The translations under genes were made by a program, and so were the position numbers. From contig DATJTI010000032.1 in the NCBI GenBank assembly GCA_035503615.1, forward strand, positions 1 through 64,000: 64,000 nucleotides of DNA, read 5' to 3'. Below are positions 26,083 through 34,641 of the stretch, one piece after another (the stretch's first letter is position 1; each line of letters starts with the position of its first letter). This stretch comes from AP-15 sp035503615 (GTDB taxonomy: Bacteria > Pseudomonadota > Alphaproteobacteria > ATCC43930 > CGMCC-115725). The notes under the pieces are model-generated. The model saw only the letters and a program-made list of their open reading frames with translations, had not been told where the DNA came from and did not search any database.

Positions 26083-29000
26083 GCCGCGGCTCCCAGCAGC
26101 GCCGCCCGCGGCCAGGCGGTCAGTTCGGTGGACTGCGACATCAGCTCGATGCGGACGTCTTCCGCCGCGCTGGTGTCGAAGCCGTTGGCGCGCAGGTCGC
26201 GCAGGATGTCCGCGCGCTGCTTCGTCACCCAGTCGTCGGCGAGCGCGTTGAGCACATAGTTTCGGTTTGTCAAGGAGAGCTTCTCCGCGCCGTCGATGGT
26301 GATGGTCTGCAGCGTGCCGGCTTGAGCGTCGGAGACGGTGAAGCGCGTGTCCGGGATCGCGTGCGGCTCGGCGTAGCCGGTATCGGCCGCACGGCCGAAC
26401 ATCAGCTCCAGCAGCGGCAGCCCGCCGACCTGCGCCGGAGTGCGCGGCACCGCCGACAGGCGAAAGCCGGTCAGCGTTGCCTTCAATAGGCGCTGATCGT
26501 TGGCCGTCGGCTGCTCGGGCTTCTTGCCCCAGAGCGATGCGGGCGATGGCGCCAGGACCGGCTCCACGCTCAGTGCCGTGACATGGTCCTTGAACGTGCC
26601 GTCCGGCCCCTGCTTGCGCAGCGCAATGCGATGGACGGAGGTGATGCCGTCCTCGTCCATCGGCGCGATACTGAGGTCCTCGCGCCACACTTCGGTCGTG
26701 CTCGCCGTCTCCGTCTTCCACGGCAGGACCAGATACATCCCCCCGGGAAGGCTGTCCGCGCCCGGCGGTGGCGGCGTCGTGGCGGCGGTGAGCGCCTGCG
26801 CCAGAGGCAACAGCGGTGCCGGGCCGGTGCGATGATAGTCGGCGACGACATTCGGCAGTTCCGCGTCCGGGGCGTCGGTGAGCGCCCATGCGGCATGATT
26901 GGCCGGGATCGTGCTGGACGTCAGGATGCGGAACGCGTCGGGGTCCAGGATCCAGTCCACGCCGCCGGCGTCGGCGGCCAGCTTGCCGGCCTCCACATCC
27001 GCCCTGATGATGTTGGTCTCGGGGATGATGTTGGTCTCGGGGATGATGTTGGTCTCGGGCGCGGGTTCCGCTGCCGCCAACAGTCGCGGCAGTGCCGGCT
27101 GTGCCGAGGTCGGTGACGGCAGGAACCTTGTCTTGAGCGAGTCCCAGCCAATCGCCGGCGGCGGCTGCCGCGCCGCGCCGAATTCGATGGTGAAGGATGC
27201 CACGGTCAGATCGACGAGCGCCCGCCCGCCGAATGCGGGCCCCCAGATTTCGACGTCCGCGCCAATATGCACGCTGACCGTCAGCAATCCGAGATCGACC
27301 GAGCAGCCGATCGAGACAAAGGCCATCGCCTCGTAGTGGAACGGCGCCCATGCGATCAGGAAGTCGACGCCGGCGGAGAACCAGGCCTTGACCGGACCCA
27401 GCTCCCAGGTCGCGTCCATGCGCAACCCGGCCATGAAGGCGGCCGGCGTCAGCGCGAAGTAGGCCTGCCCCACGACGTTGATCGGCCCGAGCGCGAACCG
27501 CAGCTGCAGCCGCGGCACCACAGGGTAGTTTGCCGGCTTGTCGAAGGCCGGATGATAGCCGCCCAGGCTCACCACGAAGTCGCCGCGGAAATCGCCGCTG
27601 AACCAGGCATAGAAGGCAAAGCCGCCCGACAGCTTGACGAATCCCGCGAACAGGTTCGACGCAGGATTCAGCTTTCCGTCCACCGACAGAAGCCCGGTCG
27701 CCGGAATGAACGAGGCGACGACATCGACCTCGACATAGGCGGCCGGATAGGGCTCCGCGGCCGGGAAACTCATCGCGCCGGTGCCGACCACGCCGATCTG
27801 CGTCTCCACCCCGAAGGCGACCGAGACGACGGCGCGTGCTTCGATCATCTTGAACGAGGTGAAGGCGATTCCCGCGGCGATCCAGTACTGCCCGACCTCG
27901 ACCGCGATGGCGGTTTGCAGCGCCTCGAGAACGGAGCCGATCGTCTCTGCCGGGGTCGCGCCCATCTTCGGCGCGCGGCCGGGCAACAGGATGTACGTGC
28001 CGACCCCGTCGATCGTCGGCAGCCGCAGGGAGGTATTGATCCCGAACCCGCCCGCCAATCCGGTGACGAACAGGAAGGGCGGCCCGCCCAGCGGCGCGTC
28101 GACACTGAGATAGATGAAGAACGACCCGGTGTCGGGGGTCCAGCCGCCGACCGCGCGCAACCCGAACTGCGACACCTGCACAATCAGCTGGCCGTAGAAC
28201 GAGGTGACGGCGTGGCCGCTGGCCTGCTGCGTGACTTTCAGGAAGCTGCCGCCGACGGTGATCGGTGGCTTGTCGAAGCCGAGCGACAGGCCGCGCAGGT
28301 CGAAGACCGGTTCGAACGCCGACAGTTTGGAGCCGACCGTGAGGCCGTCGATGGAGAAGGCGATGGGTCCGAGCGCGATCGACGCGTCCAGCCCCAGTTC
28401 CAGAATGTTGTTCTGGTAGCCGACGCCGAGGCGGCGGAAGGAGAAGACGCCGACCGTCTTCTGGATATCGAACCATTGGATCGGGTCCGATGCGCTGGGC
28501 GGTGCGGTGGAGGCAGCGACTGCCGCCATCGCCCGCCCACCCGGCCATGGACCGGGACGCGCGGCAAGCGCGACGGCGCTGCCGCTCGCGGCGGCGGGCG
28601 GCTTGACGCCGGCTTCGAGGTGTTTGGTGAACGTGCCGAGCGTGATGTCGCCCGAAAACGCGATGCCCTTGCCCAGCCCGGAAGCGGGCAGCGGCGTGAC
28701 GCCTGTCGGCAGCAGCGGGTTGATCAGCGTCGTCTGGTCGCCGGTGAAGGCCGGCGTGGCGTAGACGATCTGGAGATTATCCAGCGACAGCGTCAGTTCG
28801 GGCGGCAGCTTGCTGCCGATATACGGGATCTTGCTCAGGTCGATCTGGGTGCCGAGACGCAGCCCGAAGGCCCAATGATTGGTCCCTTGCTTGAGGAAGA
28901 CGAATTTGATCTCCCGCAGGTCGATCGTGATGCCGGCGGGGATGTCGTTCGCCAGTGCGGTGGAGATCGGCGCCACCAGCGCGGCCAGTTCCACCGGATC

Positions 29001-30758
29001 GCCGGTGCTGACGTAATCGGCGATGAAGATGTCGGTGCCGGTGCTTTCGGTGTCGAAGACGATGTCGAATTGGTGACCGGCGAATGTCACCTCACCACCG
29101 AAGCGCGCCGAGTAGCCCTTGCTGCCGGGGACGACATTGCCCGTCGCGCCCTGCATGGCGCTGGTGCGTTTCAGTTCGATCGTGAAAATTACCGTCACCG
29201 GCGTCTGATCGACGGTGAAGTCGCCCTCGCAGGCGAAGCTGAACGTCTTGCTGCCGGTCCGGTAGGCGATCAGCAGGTTCTTCAGAACGAGGCTGCGGAT
29301 CGGCGCAGGGACATCGGCGATGCCCCAGCTCTGCGCCAGGTCGTTGATGACGTCGCCGATCGCGATCTGCGTGCCGGCCGCGGTGCCGCCCGAGAACGCC
29401 CAGCCTTCCGTCGCCCCGGCATATTCGGCGATCAGCGCGATCGTCGCCACCTCGCCAAGGCCGATGACGGCCTCGAACTGGCCGGTGAAGGCGCCAGCCC
29501 CACCGCCGCCCCCACCGTCGCCGTCGACAAGGGGTTTGTCATAGGCAACGCTCGCCTTGATTTCGTCGAGGCGTACCGGACCTTCCGTCCAAATCCCCGT
29601 CACGTCGACATCGAGGCTGTACTGGCCGTAGGTCGGCGCCGCCGAGAACCTGGCGCCGGCGATGGTCAATTCGGACGGCACCCCGTCGCCCGGCAGGCCG
29701 GCTGCGGCCAGCATGTCGACCACTTTCACCGGCTTCTGGTCGGCGAGGCTGCCGACGAACACCAGGTCCGGCAACGTGGCAAGAATGTCGAGCCGCAACC
29801 CGACGATGGTGAGCTGGCTGAGGATGTCCAGCCCGTTGACCTTCGGCGTTTGCGGATCAAACCGCAGCGTGACGCGCTTCAGCGCCAGGTCGAACAGGTT
29901 CGGGTTCAACCCGATATTGGCGAAGCCCTGCTGCGTTTCGCCGGCGCCGCCCTGCGCGATCCAGCCGGCCAATGCGATGATGCCCGGGAAGCTGCCGCCG
30001 CCGGACGGCACGAGATAGGCCTGCCACTCGGCACCGGGGCTGATCCCGACGCCGAGATCGAGCGCCACGCCGCCGACCGTGACGTGCCCGATGACCGTCG
30101 CCGACCAGCCGTTGCGGGTGATGATGGCCGCCAGATCAATGCCATCGAAATCGATGACATCCTTGATCAGCGGCCACTTTGCCGTCCGCGACGACACCAC
30201 AAAGCCGAACCACGCATCGGCCGTATCAGCCGCGAAGCGGATGCGGAAGCGCGAAGGGTCGATCGTTGCGACGGTGTCGAACAGGTCGAGCTGCGGCGGC
30301 ACATCGAACGGCAGCGAACGCCCGGTAGAGAAGGCGAACAGGGCCAGCGGCGTGATTTGCGCTGCGGCGGAGGTGATCGTCACATCCCACGATGTCGTCT
30401 CCGCGACAGGCTGCACCGCTACGGCCACCGACAGGCTATCGCTGAGCGGCAGATGGCCGGAAAGCGTGGCAGTGACCGCAAGCGTCCGGCCTTCGGTCAA
30501 TACGATGCTCCCGGCGCCCAGCTTGATCGTGGCCGAATTGATGCCCTTGATGGTCCAGGTATCGGCCGTGGAGCCGGCGATTGTCAGCGTCGGCGGCGTC
30601 AGCACGATGCCAGACGGGCCCGGCACCAGGCTGATGCCGCCGCCCGGCATCGTCGCCAGCAGCGCGCGCAACTCGGCCGGCAGTCTGGTATCGTCCGTCG
30701 ATAGCTTCAGCGGTGAGCCGAGGCCCTCGAGATAAGCCTTCAGCTCTGCGAAGGTCAT
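26079..30758 (-). CDS. Giant 1,559-residue beta-rich protein resembling DUF6603-domain proteins (cluster gene 1)
   Basis: I start it at the ATG at 30758 (MTFAELKAYLEGLGSPLKL); the open frame continues upstream to 31052 but looks non-coding there. Long runs of amphipathic strands dominate. The segment near 750-930 (FRRLGVGYQNNILELGLDA, FEPVFDLRGLSLGFDKPPI, GPPFLFVTGLAGGFGINTS) matches my memory of DUF6603, a domain with no assigned function. Gly/Ser linkers occur near 410 (GDGGGGGGAGAF) and 715, and a PETNII repeat at about 1233-1250. There is no signal peptide. The ribosome site is weak. It is first in the eight-gene unit and so probably its defining component. Confidence 0.7.
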   Translation of the reverse strand: MTFAELKAYLEGLGSPLKLSTDDTRLPAELRALLATMPGGGISLVPGPSGIVLTPPTLTIAGSTADTWTIKGINSATIKLGAGSIVLTEGRTLAVTATLSGHLPLSDSLSVAVAVQPVAETTSWDVTITSAAAQITPLALFAFSTGRSLPFDVPPQLDLFDTVATIDPSRFRIRFAADTADAWFGFVVSSRTAKWPLIKDVIDFDGIDLAAIITRNGWSATVIGHVTVGGVALDLGVGISPGAEWQAYLVPSGGGSFPGIIALAGWIAQGGAGETQQGFANIGLNPNLFDLALKRVTLRFDPQTPKVNGLDILSQLTIVGLRLDILATLPDLVFVGSLADQKPVKVVDMLAAAGLPGDGVPSELTIAGARFSAAPTYGQYSLDVDVTGIWTEGPVRLDEIKASVAYDKPLVDGDGGGGGGAGAFTGQFEAVIGLGEVATIALIAEYAGATEGWAFSGGTAAGTQIAIGDVINDLAQSWGIADVPAPIRSLVLKNLLIAYRTGSKTFSFACEGDFTVDQTPVTVIFTIELKRTSAMQGATGNVVPGSKGYSARFGGEVTFAGHQFDIVFDTESTGTDIFIADYVSTGDPVELAALVAPISTALANDIPAGITIDLREIKFVFLKQGTNHWAFGLRLGTQIDLSKIPYIGSKLPPELTLSLDNLQIVYATPAFTGDQTTLINPLLPTGVTPLPASGLGKGIAFSGDITLGTFTKHLEAGVKPPAAASGSAVALAARPGPWPGGRAMAAVAASTAPPSASDPIQWFDIQKTVGVFSFRRLGVGYQNNILELGLDASIALGPIAFSIDGLTVGSKLSAFEPVFDLRGLSLGFDKPPITVGGSFLKVTQQASGHAVTSFYGQLIVQVSQFGLRAVGGWTPDTGSFFIYLSVDAPLGGPPFLFVTGLAGGFGINTSLRLPTIDGVGTYILLPGRAPKMGATPAETIGSVLEALQTAIAVEVGQYWIAAGIAFTSFKMIEARAVVSVAFGVETQIGVVGTGAMSFPAAEPYPAAYVEVDVVASFIPATGLLSVDGKLNPASNLFAGFVKLSGGFAFYAWFSGDFRGDFVVSLGGYHPAFDKPANYPVVPRLQLRFALGPINVVGQAYFALTPAAFMAGLRMDATWELGPVKAWFSAGVDFLIAWAPFHYEAMAFVSIGCSVDLGLLTVSVHIGADVEIWGPAFGGRALVDLTVASFTIEFGAARQPPPAIGWDSLKTRFLPSPTSAQPALPRLLAAAEPAPETNIIPETNIIPETNIIRADVEAGKLAADAGGVDWILDPDAFRILTSSTIPANHAAWALTDAPDAELPNVVADYHRTGPAPLLPLAQALTAATTPPPPGADSLPGGMYLVLPWKTETASTTEVWREDLSIAPMDEDGITSVHRIALRKQGPDGTFKDHVTALSVEPVLAPSPASLWGKKPEQPTANDQRLLKATLTGFRLSAVPRTPAQVGGLPLLELMFGRAADTGYAEPHAIPDTRFTVSDAQAGTLQTITIDGAEKLSLTNRNYVLNALADDWVTKQRADILRDLRANGFDTSAAEDVRIELMSQSTELTAWPRAALLGAAA
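27006..27059. repeat. 18-bp tandem repeat, three perfect copies, inside the giant gene
   Basis: GATGATGTTGGTCTCGGG repeats exactly three times (27006-27023, 27024-27041, 27042-27059). It encodes PETNII three times on the minus strand. The unit is in frame, so copy-number change would lengthen or shorten a linker without breaking the protein. It lies between the beta-rich region and the C-terminal ~300 residues. Confidence 0.95.
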
Positions 30759-31247
30759 TGCCCGGACCGCGCCGTGCCGAAAGCCCGACGCATCACGTGG
30801 GATTGCCGTCTGGCTGCCAGAACGCGGGGCAGTCCTGTTGCTTTGAGCGAGGCCGATGGCACCGACTGTTCTCCCCTTCCCGACCCGTCCACCCGCACGC
30901 CCCAGTTGCCCGAGCGTGACAAGCGCGAGACGCCCCGTCCGCGGTTGAACATCGCGCAGCGGGCTATCTGGGGACAGGTTACGCAGCCTGGGCTTGCGCT
31001 GCAACCGCGCTGCCAGCGCCGCGCCGTGGAAGCATCGCCCCCAGCGCTTCACATCGCTCGATCACCCGCCGCAGCGTCTCGCCCGACAGCGGGGCGACTG
31101 AATCCTGCTGAGAACCGCATTCGAAACCAACCGCTGCCGTTCCGTTCCGGCGTGGTCGGGCTGACTGGTCTTTCTGCCCCTGCCCCGTTGCGGTCCTTGC
31201 TCAGCACGAAAGGCCGCGGGCGATCACAAATAAGTAACGCGCCTGTG
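30759..31247. other. Upstream region of the giant-protein cluster; no gene identified
   Basis: 489 bp between the giant gene start and the 3' end of the luciferase-like gene. Codon structure is inconsistent on both strands. A short minus-strand frame (PLSGETLRRVIERCEALGAM) looks protein-like but has no clear start or family. Any promoter for the 17.5-kb cluster should be here; I see no clear -35/-10 pair. Confidence 0.4.
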
Positions 31248-32222
31248 TCACCGCAATCCGGCAACCTCGGCGTAGGCCCTCAGCTCGCGTTCGACATCGT
31301 AACCACTGGTCCCGAAGATGATGCCGGTGGCGCCGCCGGCCTCCAGCCGGGCGAGCCGTTCGCGCAACTCCTCGCGGGTGCCGGTGAAGGTCGTCTGTTT
31401 GGCGGCAGATACGTCGACCAGCGCGTCATGACCGTTGGAAACATCGAGGTTATGACCGCGGTGAACCGATAGGTGACGGATTTTTTCGTCCACCCGTTCG
31501 ACGCTGGCCAGCCACGCCGCGCCGTTCGGCAGCGCTTTCACGCTTTCCGGATCGGTCGTGAACCGGTGGTGATAGGCAAGTGCTACGAGCGGTTTGACGG
31601 CCGTCGCGGCGCGCGGCGCGGTGACGTCCTCGCCATCATCGAGGACCGTGCCGCTGGTCGACACGAGACAGGTCTCAAACCCTTCAGCCGGACCGCCGAG
31701 GGAAATCAGGCCGTCGGCAATCTCTTTGGCGAGTGCGCGGGCCCTGGGGCCTTGGCCTGCCATGTAGACCGGCACGCTGATCGGCCGGTCGGGCAGCCAG
31801 CCGTCGGACGCGAGGAACTGGGCGAGACCGCCGTCGATGTCCGCGACCTCGCCGCGCAGCAAGGCTTTGACCTGCATGATATGCGTGCGCATGCTGGCCA
31901 ATGTCAGGGGCTTCTGGCCCATCCCGGCACGGCCGGTGAAACCGGTGCCGAACCCGACCATCAGGCGTCCGGGTGCTATCTGCTCGAGGGTCGCGATGGC
32001 CGAGGCCTGCGCCATCGGGTGGCGGTAGCTCGGGATCAGCACGGAAGGGCCGAATTTGAGGCGCTTCGTCTTTTCGGCGATGCGGGCGAGCGTGACCCAG
32101 ATGTTGTGGCCGAAGGCGGGAACCTCGGGGCACCAGACCGCACGAAAGCCCAGCTCTTCGGCAAGGATCGCATATTCGACGGTTCGGGGGCCGGGCGGCA
32201 GCCGGAAATCATAGGTCAGCAC
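31248..32222 (-). CDS. Luciferase-like (LLM class) flavin-dependent oxidoreductase
   Basis: 324 residues. The bacterial-luciferase TIM-barrel pattern is clear: YAILAEELGFRAVWCPEV near the N-terminus, LKFGPSVLIPSYRHPMAQA, then TLEQIAPGRLMVGFGTGFTG and VPVYMAGQGPRARALAKEI. Such enzymes use reduced flavin (FMNH2 or F420) to oxidise small substrates. It is the third gene of a probable minus-strand operon after an amidohydrolase and an SDR (9-bp gap), which suggests catabolism of a cyclic or conjugated compound. The substrate and cofactor choice are not determined. Confidence 0.88.
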   Translation of the reverse strand: MLTYDFRLPPGPRTVEYAILAEELGFRAVWCPEVPAFGHNIWVTLARIAEKTKRLKFGPSVLIPSYRHPMAQASAIATLEQIAPGRLMVGFGTGFTGRAGMGQKPLTLASMRTHIMQVKALLRGEVADIDGGLAQFLASDGWLPDRPISVPVYMAGQGPRARALAKEIADGLISLGGPAEGFETCLVSTSGTVLDDGEDVTAPRAATAVKPLVALAYHHRFTTDPESVKALPNGAAWLASVERVDEKIRHLSVHRGHNLDVSNGHDALVDVSAAKQTTFTGTREELRERLARLEAGGATGIIFGTSGYDVERELRAYAEVAGLR

Positions 32223-32231
32223 GGGCGTTCC

Positions 32232-33008
32232 TCACAGCGCCGTCATACCGCCATCCACGAACAAGAGGGCACCGGTGACGTAGGAGGCATCGTCGGAGGC
32301 CAAAAACAGGATCGCGGCGGCGACCTCCTCGGCCCTGCCCGGGCGCTTCAGCATGGTGCCTTGTGCGGCCTTGGCGTTATATTGCTCGACGGTTTCGCCC
32401 GCCGCTGCGATGCGGCGCTGATGGAACGGCGTGAAGATCGGGCCAGGGCCGACGGCGTTCACCCGGATGCCCTCCGGCGAGTGGTCGGCGGCAAGCGCCC
32501 GCGTCAAGCCTGCAATCGCGGCCTTGGTGGTGTCGTACTGCAGGTTGCCGCCGCCGGCGACGACGGAACGTACCGAGGCGACGTTGACGATGGCGCCGCC
32601 CTGGTTGCGGCGCATCAGCGGAACCGCCGCCTTGGCACAGAAGACGTAGCTCATCAGATTGACGTTGAGGATCTCGTCCCAGCTCGCGGCATTCGCCTCG
32701 TCGACCTTCTCGTATTTGCGGATGCCGGCATTGTTGATGAGGATGTCGAGATGCCCGAACTTTTGCGCGGCACCGTTGACGAAGTCGAGGCATGCGGCCT
32801 CGGTACCGACGTCGGCGTGCGTAAAGGCGACCTTGGCGCCGGCGGCCTCGAGCTCGGCCGACACCCGCCGGCCGCGCTCACCGTCCCGATCGCAGAACGC
32901 CACGCTGGCACCCTCGGCAACGAAACGCCTGACCGTAGCCTCGCCGATTCCCGACGCCCCGCCGGTCACCGCTGCGACCTTGCCGTCGAGCCTTCCCATG
33001 TTTGCCAT
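32232..33008 (-). CDS. Short-chain dehydrogenase/reductase (SDR)
   Basis: 258 residues. The NAD(P) motif TGGASGIG (about 15-22), the NNAG structural motif (ILINNAGIRKY) and the YxxxK catalytic pair (YDTTKAAIAGL) are present, with a Ser in NVASVRSVV. The C-terminus DGGMTAL is typical of classical SDRs. Asp after the second strand (FCDRDGE) points to NAD(H) preference. The start is MANMGRLDG, or the internal MGRLDG 9 bp later. It lies between the LLM oxidoreductase (9 bp) and the amidohydrolase (79 bp), probably co-transcribed. The substrate is unknown. Confidence 0.92.
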   Translation of the reverse strand: MANMGRLDGKVAAVTGGASGIGEATVRRFVAEGASVAFCDRDGERGRRVSAELEAAGAKVAFTHADVGTEAACLDFVNGAAQKFGHLDILINNAGIRKYEKVDEANAASWDEILNVNLMSYVFCAKAAVPLMRRNQGGAIVNVASVRSVVAGGGNLQYDTTKAAIAGLTRALAADHSPEGIRVNAVGPGPIFTPFHQRRIAAAGETVEQYNAKAAQGTMLKRPGRAEEVAAAILFLASDDASYVTGALLFVDGGMTAL

Positions 33009-33087
33009 GTTTCACTGCATTGCGAAACGCGCGTCCACGATACGCCAGATCCACCCGGCGAAGCACCGCCTTGTTAGCCCGCTGACG

Positions 33088-34140
33088 TTACACTGGTACT
33101 GGCATCAGCGCCGGCAGCTGATACAACTGCCGCACGTTGTCTCGTAGCAACCGTGCCTGCGTCTCTTCCGACAGGTGCCCCAGGTCTCGGGTGATGACGT
33201 TCCAGGATTTGGGCCACGTCGAATTCGGATGGGGGTAGTCGTTGGACCACATCAGATTGCTGGCCCCCCAGGCGTCGAAGATCCAGCGGGCCGGGGGATC
33301 GTTGAAGAACGTGGCGTAGCACTGACGAGCGAAGTACTCACTCGGAAACATCTTGAGCGGCGAATCCAGATTTCCCCGACCCCAGTACTTGTCGTACTGC
33401 GTCAGGTAAAAGGGAATCCAGCTCACTTCGTTCTCCACCAGCACGAATTTGAGCCGTGGATAGCGCTCCAGCACACCCGTCATGATCAGGTCGGACATGG
33501 CGTTGGAGGCGTAGAGCAGCTTGGTGTTCACGGCGCTGCGCATGGTCTCGAAGGCTTGGCGTCGGCCGCTCGGGTTTATCGGGCGCGGCCAAGGGAAGGG
33601 CTGGCCGGTGAGGATGTGGAGGCTGATGGGCACCTCCAGATCCTGGGCCGCCGCCCATAGGCGCTCATAGTGGTTGGTGGCGAAGGAAAGCTCCGGCGGC
33701 GGTGCCTGCCACACCAGTGCCCCGCGCAGCCCGGCCTTCCGGCAACGCTCCAGCTCCGCCACCCCATGGTCAATGTTGTAGGTGGAAATGCAGGACACAC
33801 CATAGAGGCGATTGGGAGCTATCGAGCAATACTCCAGAATCCAGTCATTGTAGGCGCGAAAGCACGCCTCCTGCAGAGCGGCGTCCTCGAGTCCGAACAG
33901 GTTCATGGCGAAGCTCGGATAGAGCACCTCGCCGCTGACCCCGTCCACCGCCATCTCCTTCACCCGTTCACGGGGGTCCCATCCGCCCGCATGGGCCTGA
34001 AAGAGGCCGCCGACCTCCCGCTCGGGAAACACCGGGGCCTGGTCTTTGAAGGCTGCCGGCAGCCGCTTCTCCCAAAAGTGCGGGTCCTCAATGATGTGCG
34101 AGTCTGCTGAGATCAGCAGCTGTTCACCAGCCGATGCCAT
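33088..34140 (-). CDS. Amidohydrolase-family (COG2159/ACMSD-like) metal-dependent hydrolase
   Basis: 350 residues. The N-terminal metal site appears as ISADSHIIEDPHFWEKRLP, a DxH variant of the amidohydrolase HxH. Further markers are GVSGEVLYPSFAMNLFG, PISLHILTGQPF and the late ALMWSNDYPHPNSTWP-type segment (LMWSNDYPHPNSTWPKS) carrying the conserved metal Asp. Relatives decarboxylate or hydrolyse aromatic and related compounds. It is first in the minus-strand set with the SDR and LLM genes. Which reaction it performs cannot be decided from sequence. Confidence 0.86.
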   Translation of the reverse strand: MASAGEQLLISADSHIIEDPHFWEKRLPAAFKDQAPVFPEREVGGLFQAHAGGWDPRERVKEMAVDGVSGEVLYPSFAMNLFGLEDAALQEACFRAYNDWILEYCSIAPNRLYGVSCISTYNIDHGVAELERCRKAGLRGALVWQAPPPELSFATNHYERLWAAAQDLEVPISLHILTGQPFPWPRPINPSGRRQAFETMRSAVNTKLLYASNAMSDLIMTGVLERYPRLKFVLVENEVSWIPFYLTQYDKYWGRGNLDSPLKMFPSEYFARQCYATFFNDPPARWIFDAWGASNLMWSNDYPHPNSTWPKSWNVITRDLGHLSEETQARLLRDNVRQLYQLPALMPVPV

Positions 34141-34641
34141 GATTTCACCTCATAGTCCCTTGGCCTGTCCTCACGAAGGCCGCAGCATGCGACCCTCCAT
34201 TCGCGTCATCGGGGCGCCAAAGCGCCCTGGCTTCACATCCGGTTCGACGGCGGCGGCATCGTCCGCTCGAGATGTTGCGAGGTATAATCGGTGTTGCGCC
34301 CTCCGCGAAGAAAGATCACCTCCTCACTCGCTGCCCTTCGAAGATCAGCCGCTGCCGGAATTCGGCGGCCCGCTCCTGGCGGACCTCGCGGGCATGGTGC
34401 AGCCCCCGCGCCTGCGATACCGGATCGGCCATCCTCCCCCTACTCCGCTGCTCCAGGCCTTTGCCGGGGCAGGCTCTGTCCCGCCATTATCGCGAACCGG
34501 TTGTTGGCGATTTTTGGCAACCATGTCCGGCCGCTTGAAGAAGATCCTCGCCCGCACCCCCGGCGCGGATTGCCGCGTAGCCGACCCGGGCGCGTGTGCC
34601 TTCGCGGCCCCAGGAGTGCCGGCGAATGCCGGAACACCGGG
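34141..34641. other. 501-bp spacer between the amidohydrolase operon and the fds regulator
   Basis: No gene is supported. It should hold the promoter of the amidohydrolase-SDR-LLM unit (left side) and the terminator of the regulator gene (right side). A TATAAT hexamer at 34283-34288 on the plus strand lacks a matching -35. A 40-codon plus-strand frame near 34520-34645 (MSGRLKKILARTPGADC) is not convincing. Confidence 0.4.

Noticed and set aside
24547..28548. Continuous minus-strand frame spanning genes 1 and 2 of the cluster
   Set aside because: Only its last part (from 26082) is gene 2. The upstream half is an off-frame reading inside the giant gene.
27267..30704. 1,145-codon plus-strand open frame opposite the giant gene
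   Set aside because: Same shadow effect; composition dominated by Arg, Asp and Gly with no domain pattern, while the minus strand shows coherent beta-rich protein.
30950..31110. Protein-like minus-strand frame (PLSGETLRRVIERCEALGAM)
   Set aside because: No start codon with ribosome site and too short to assign; may be debris.
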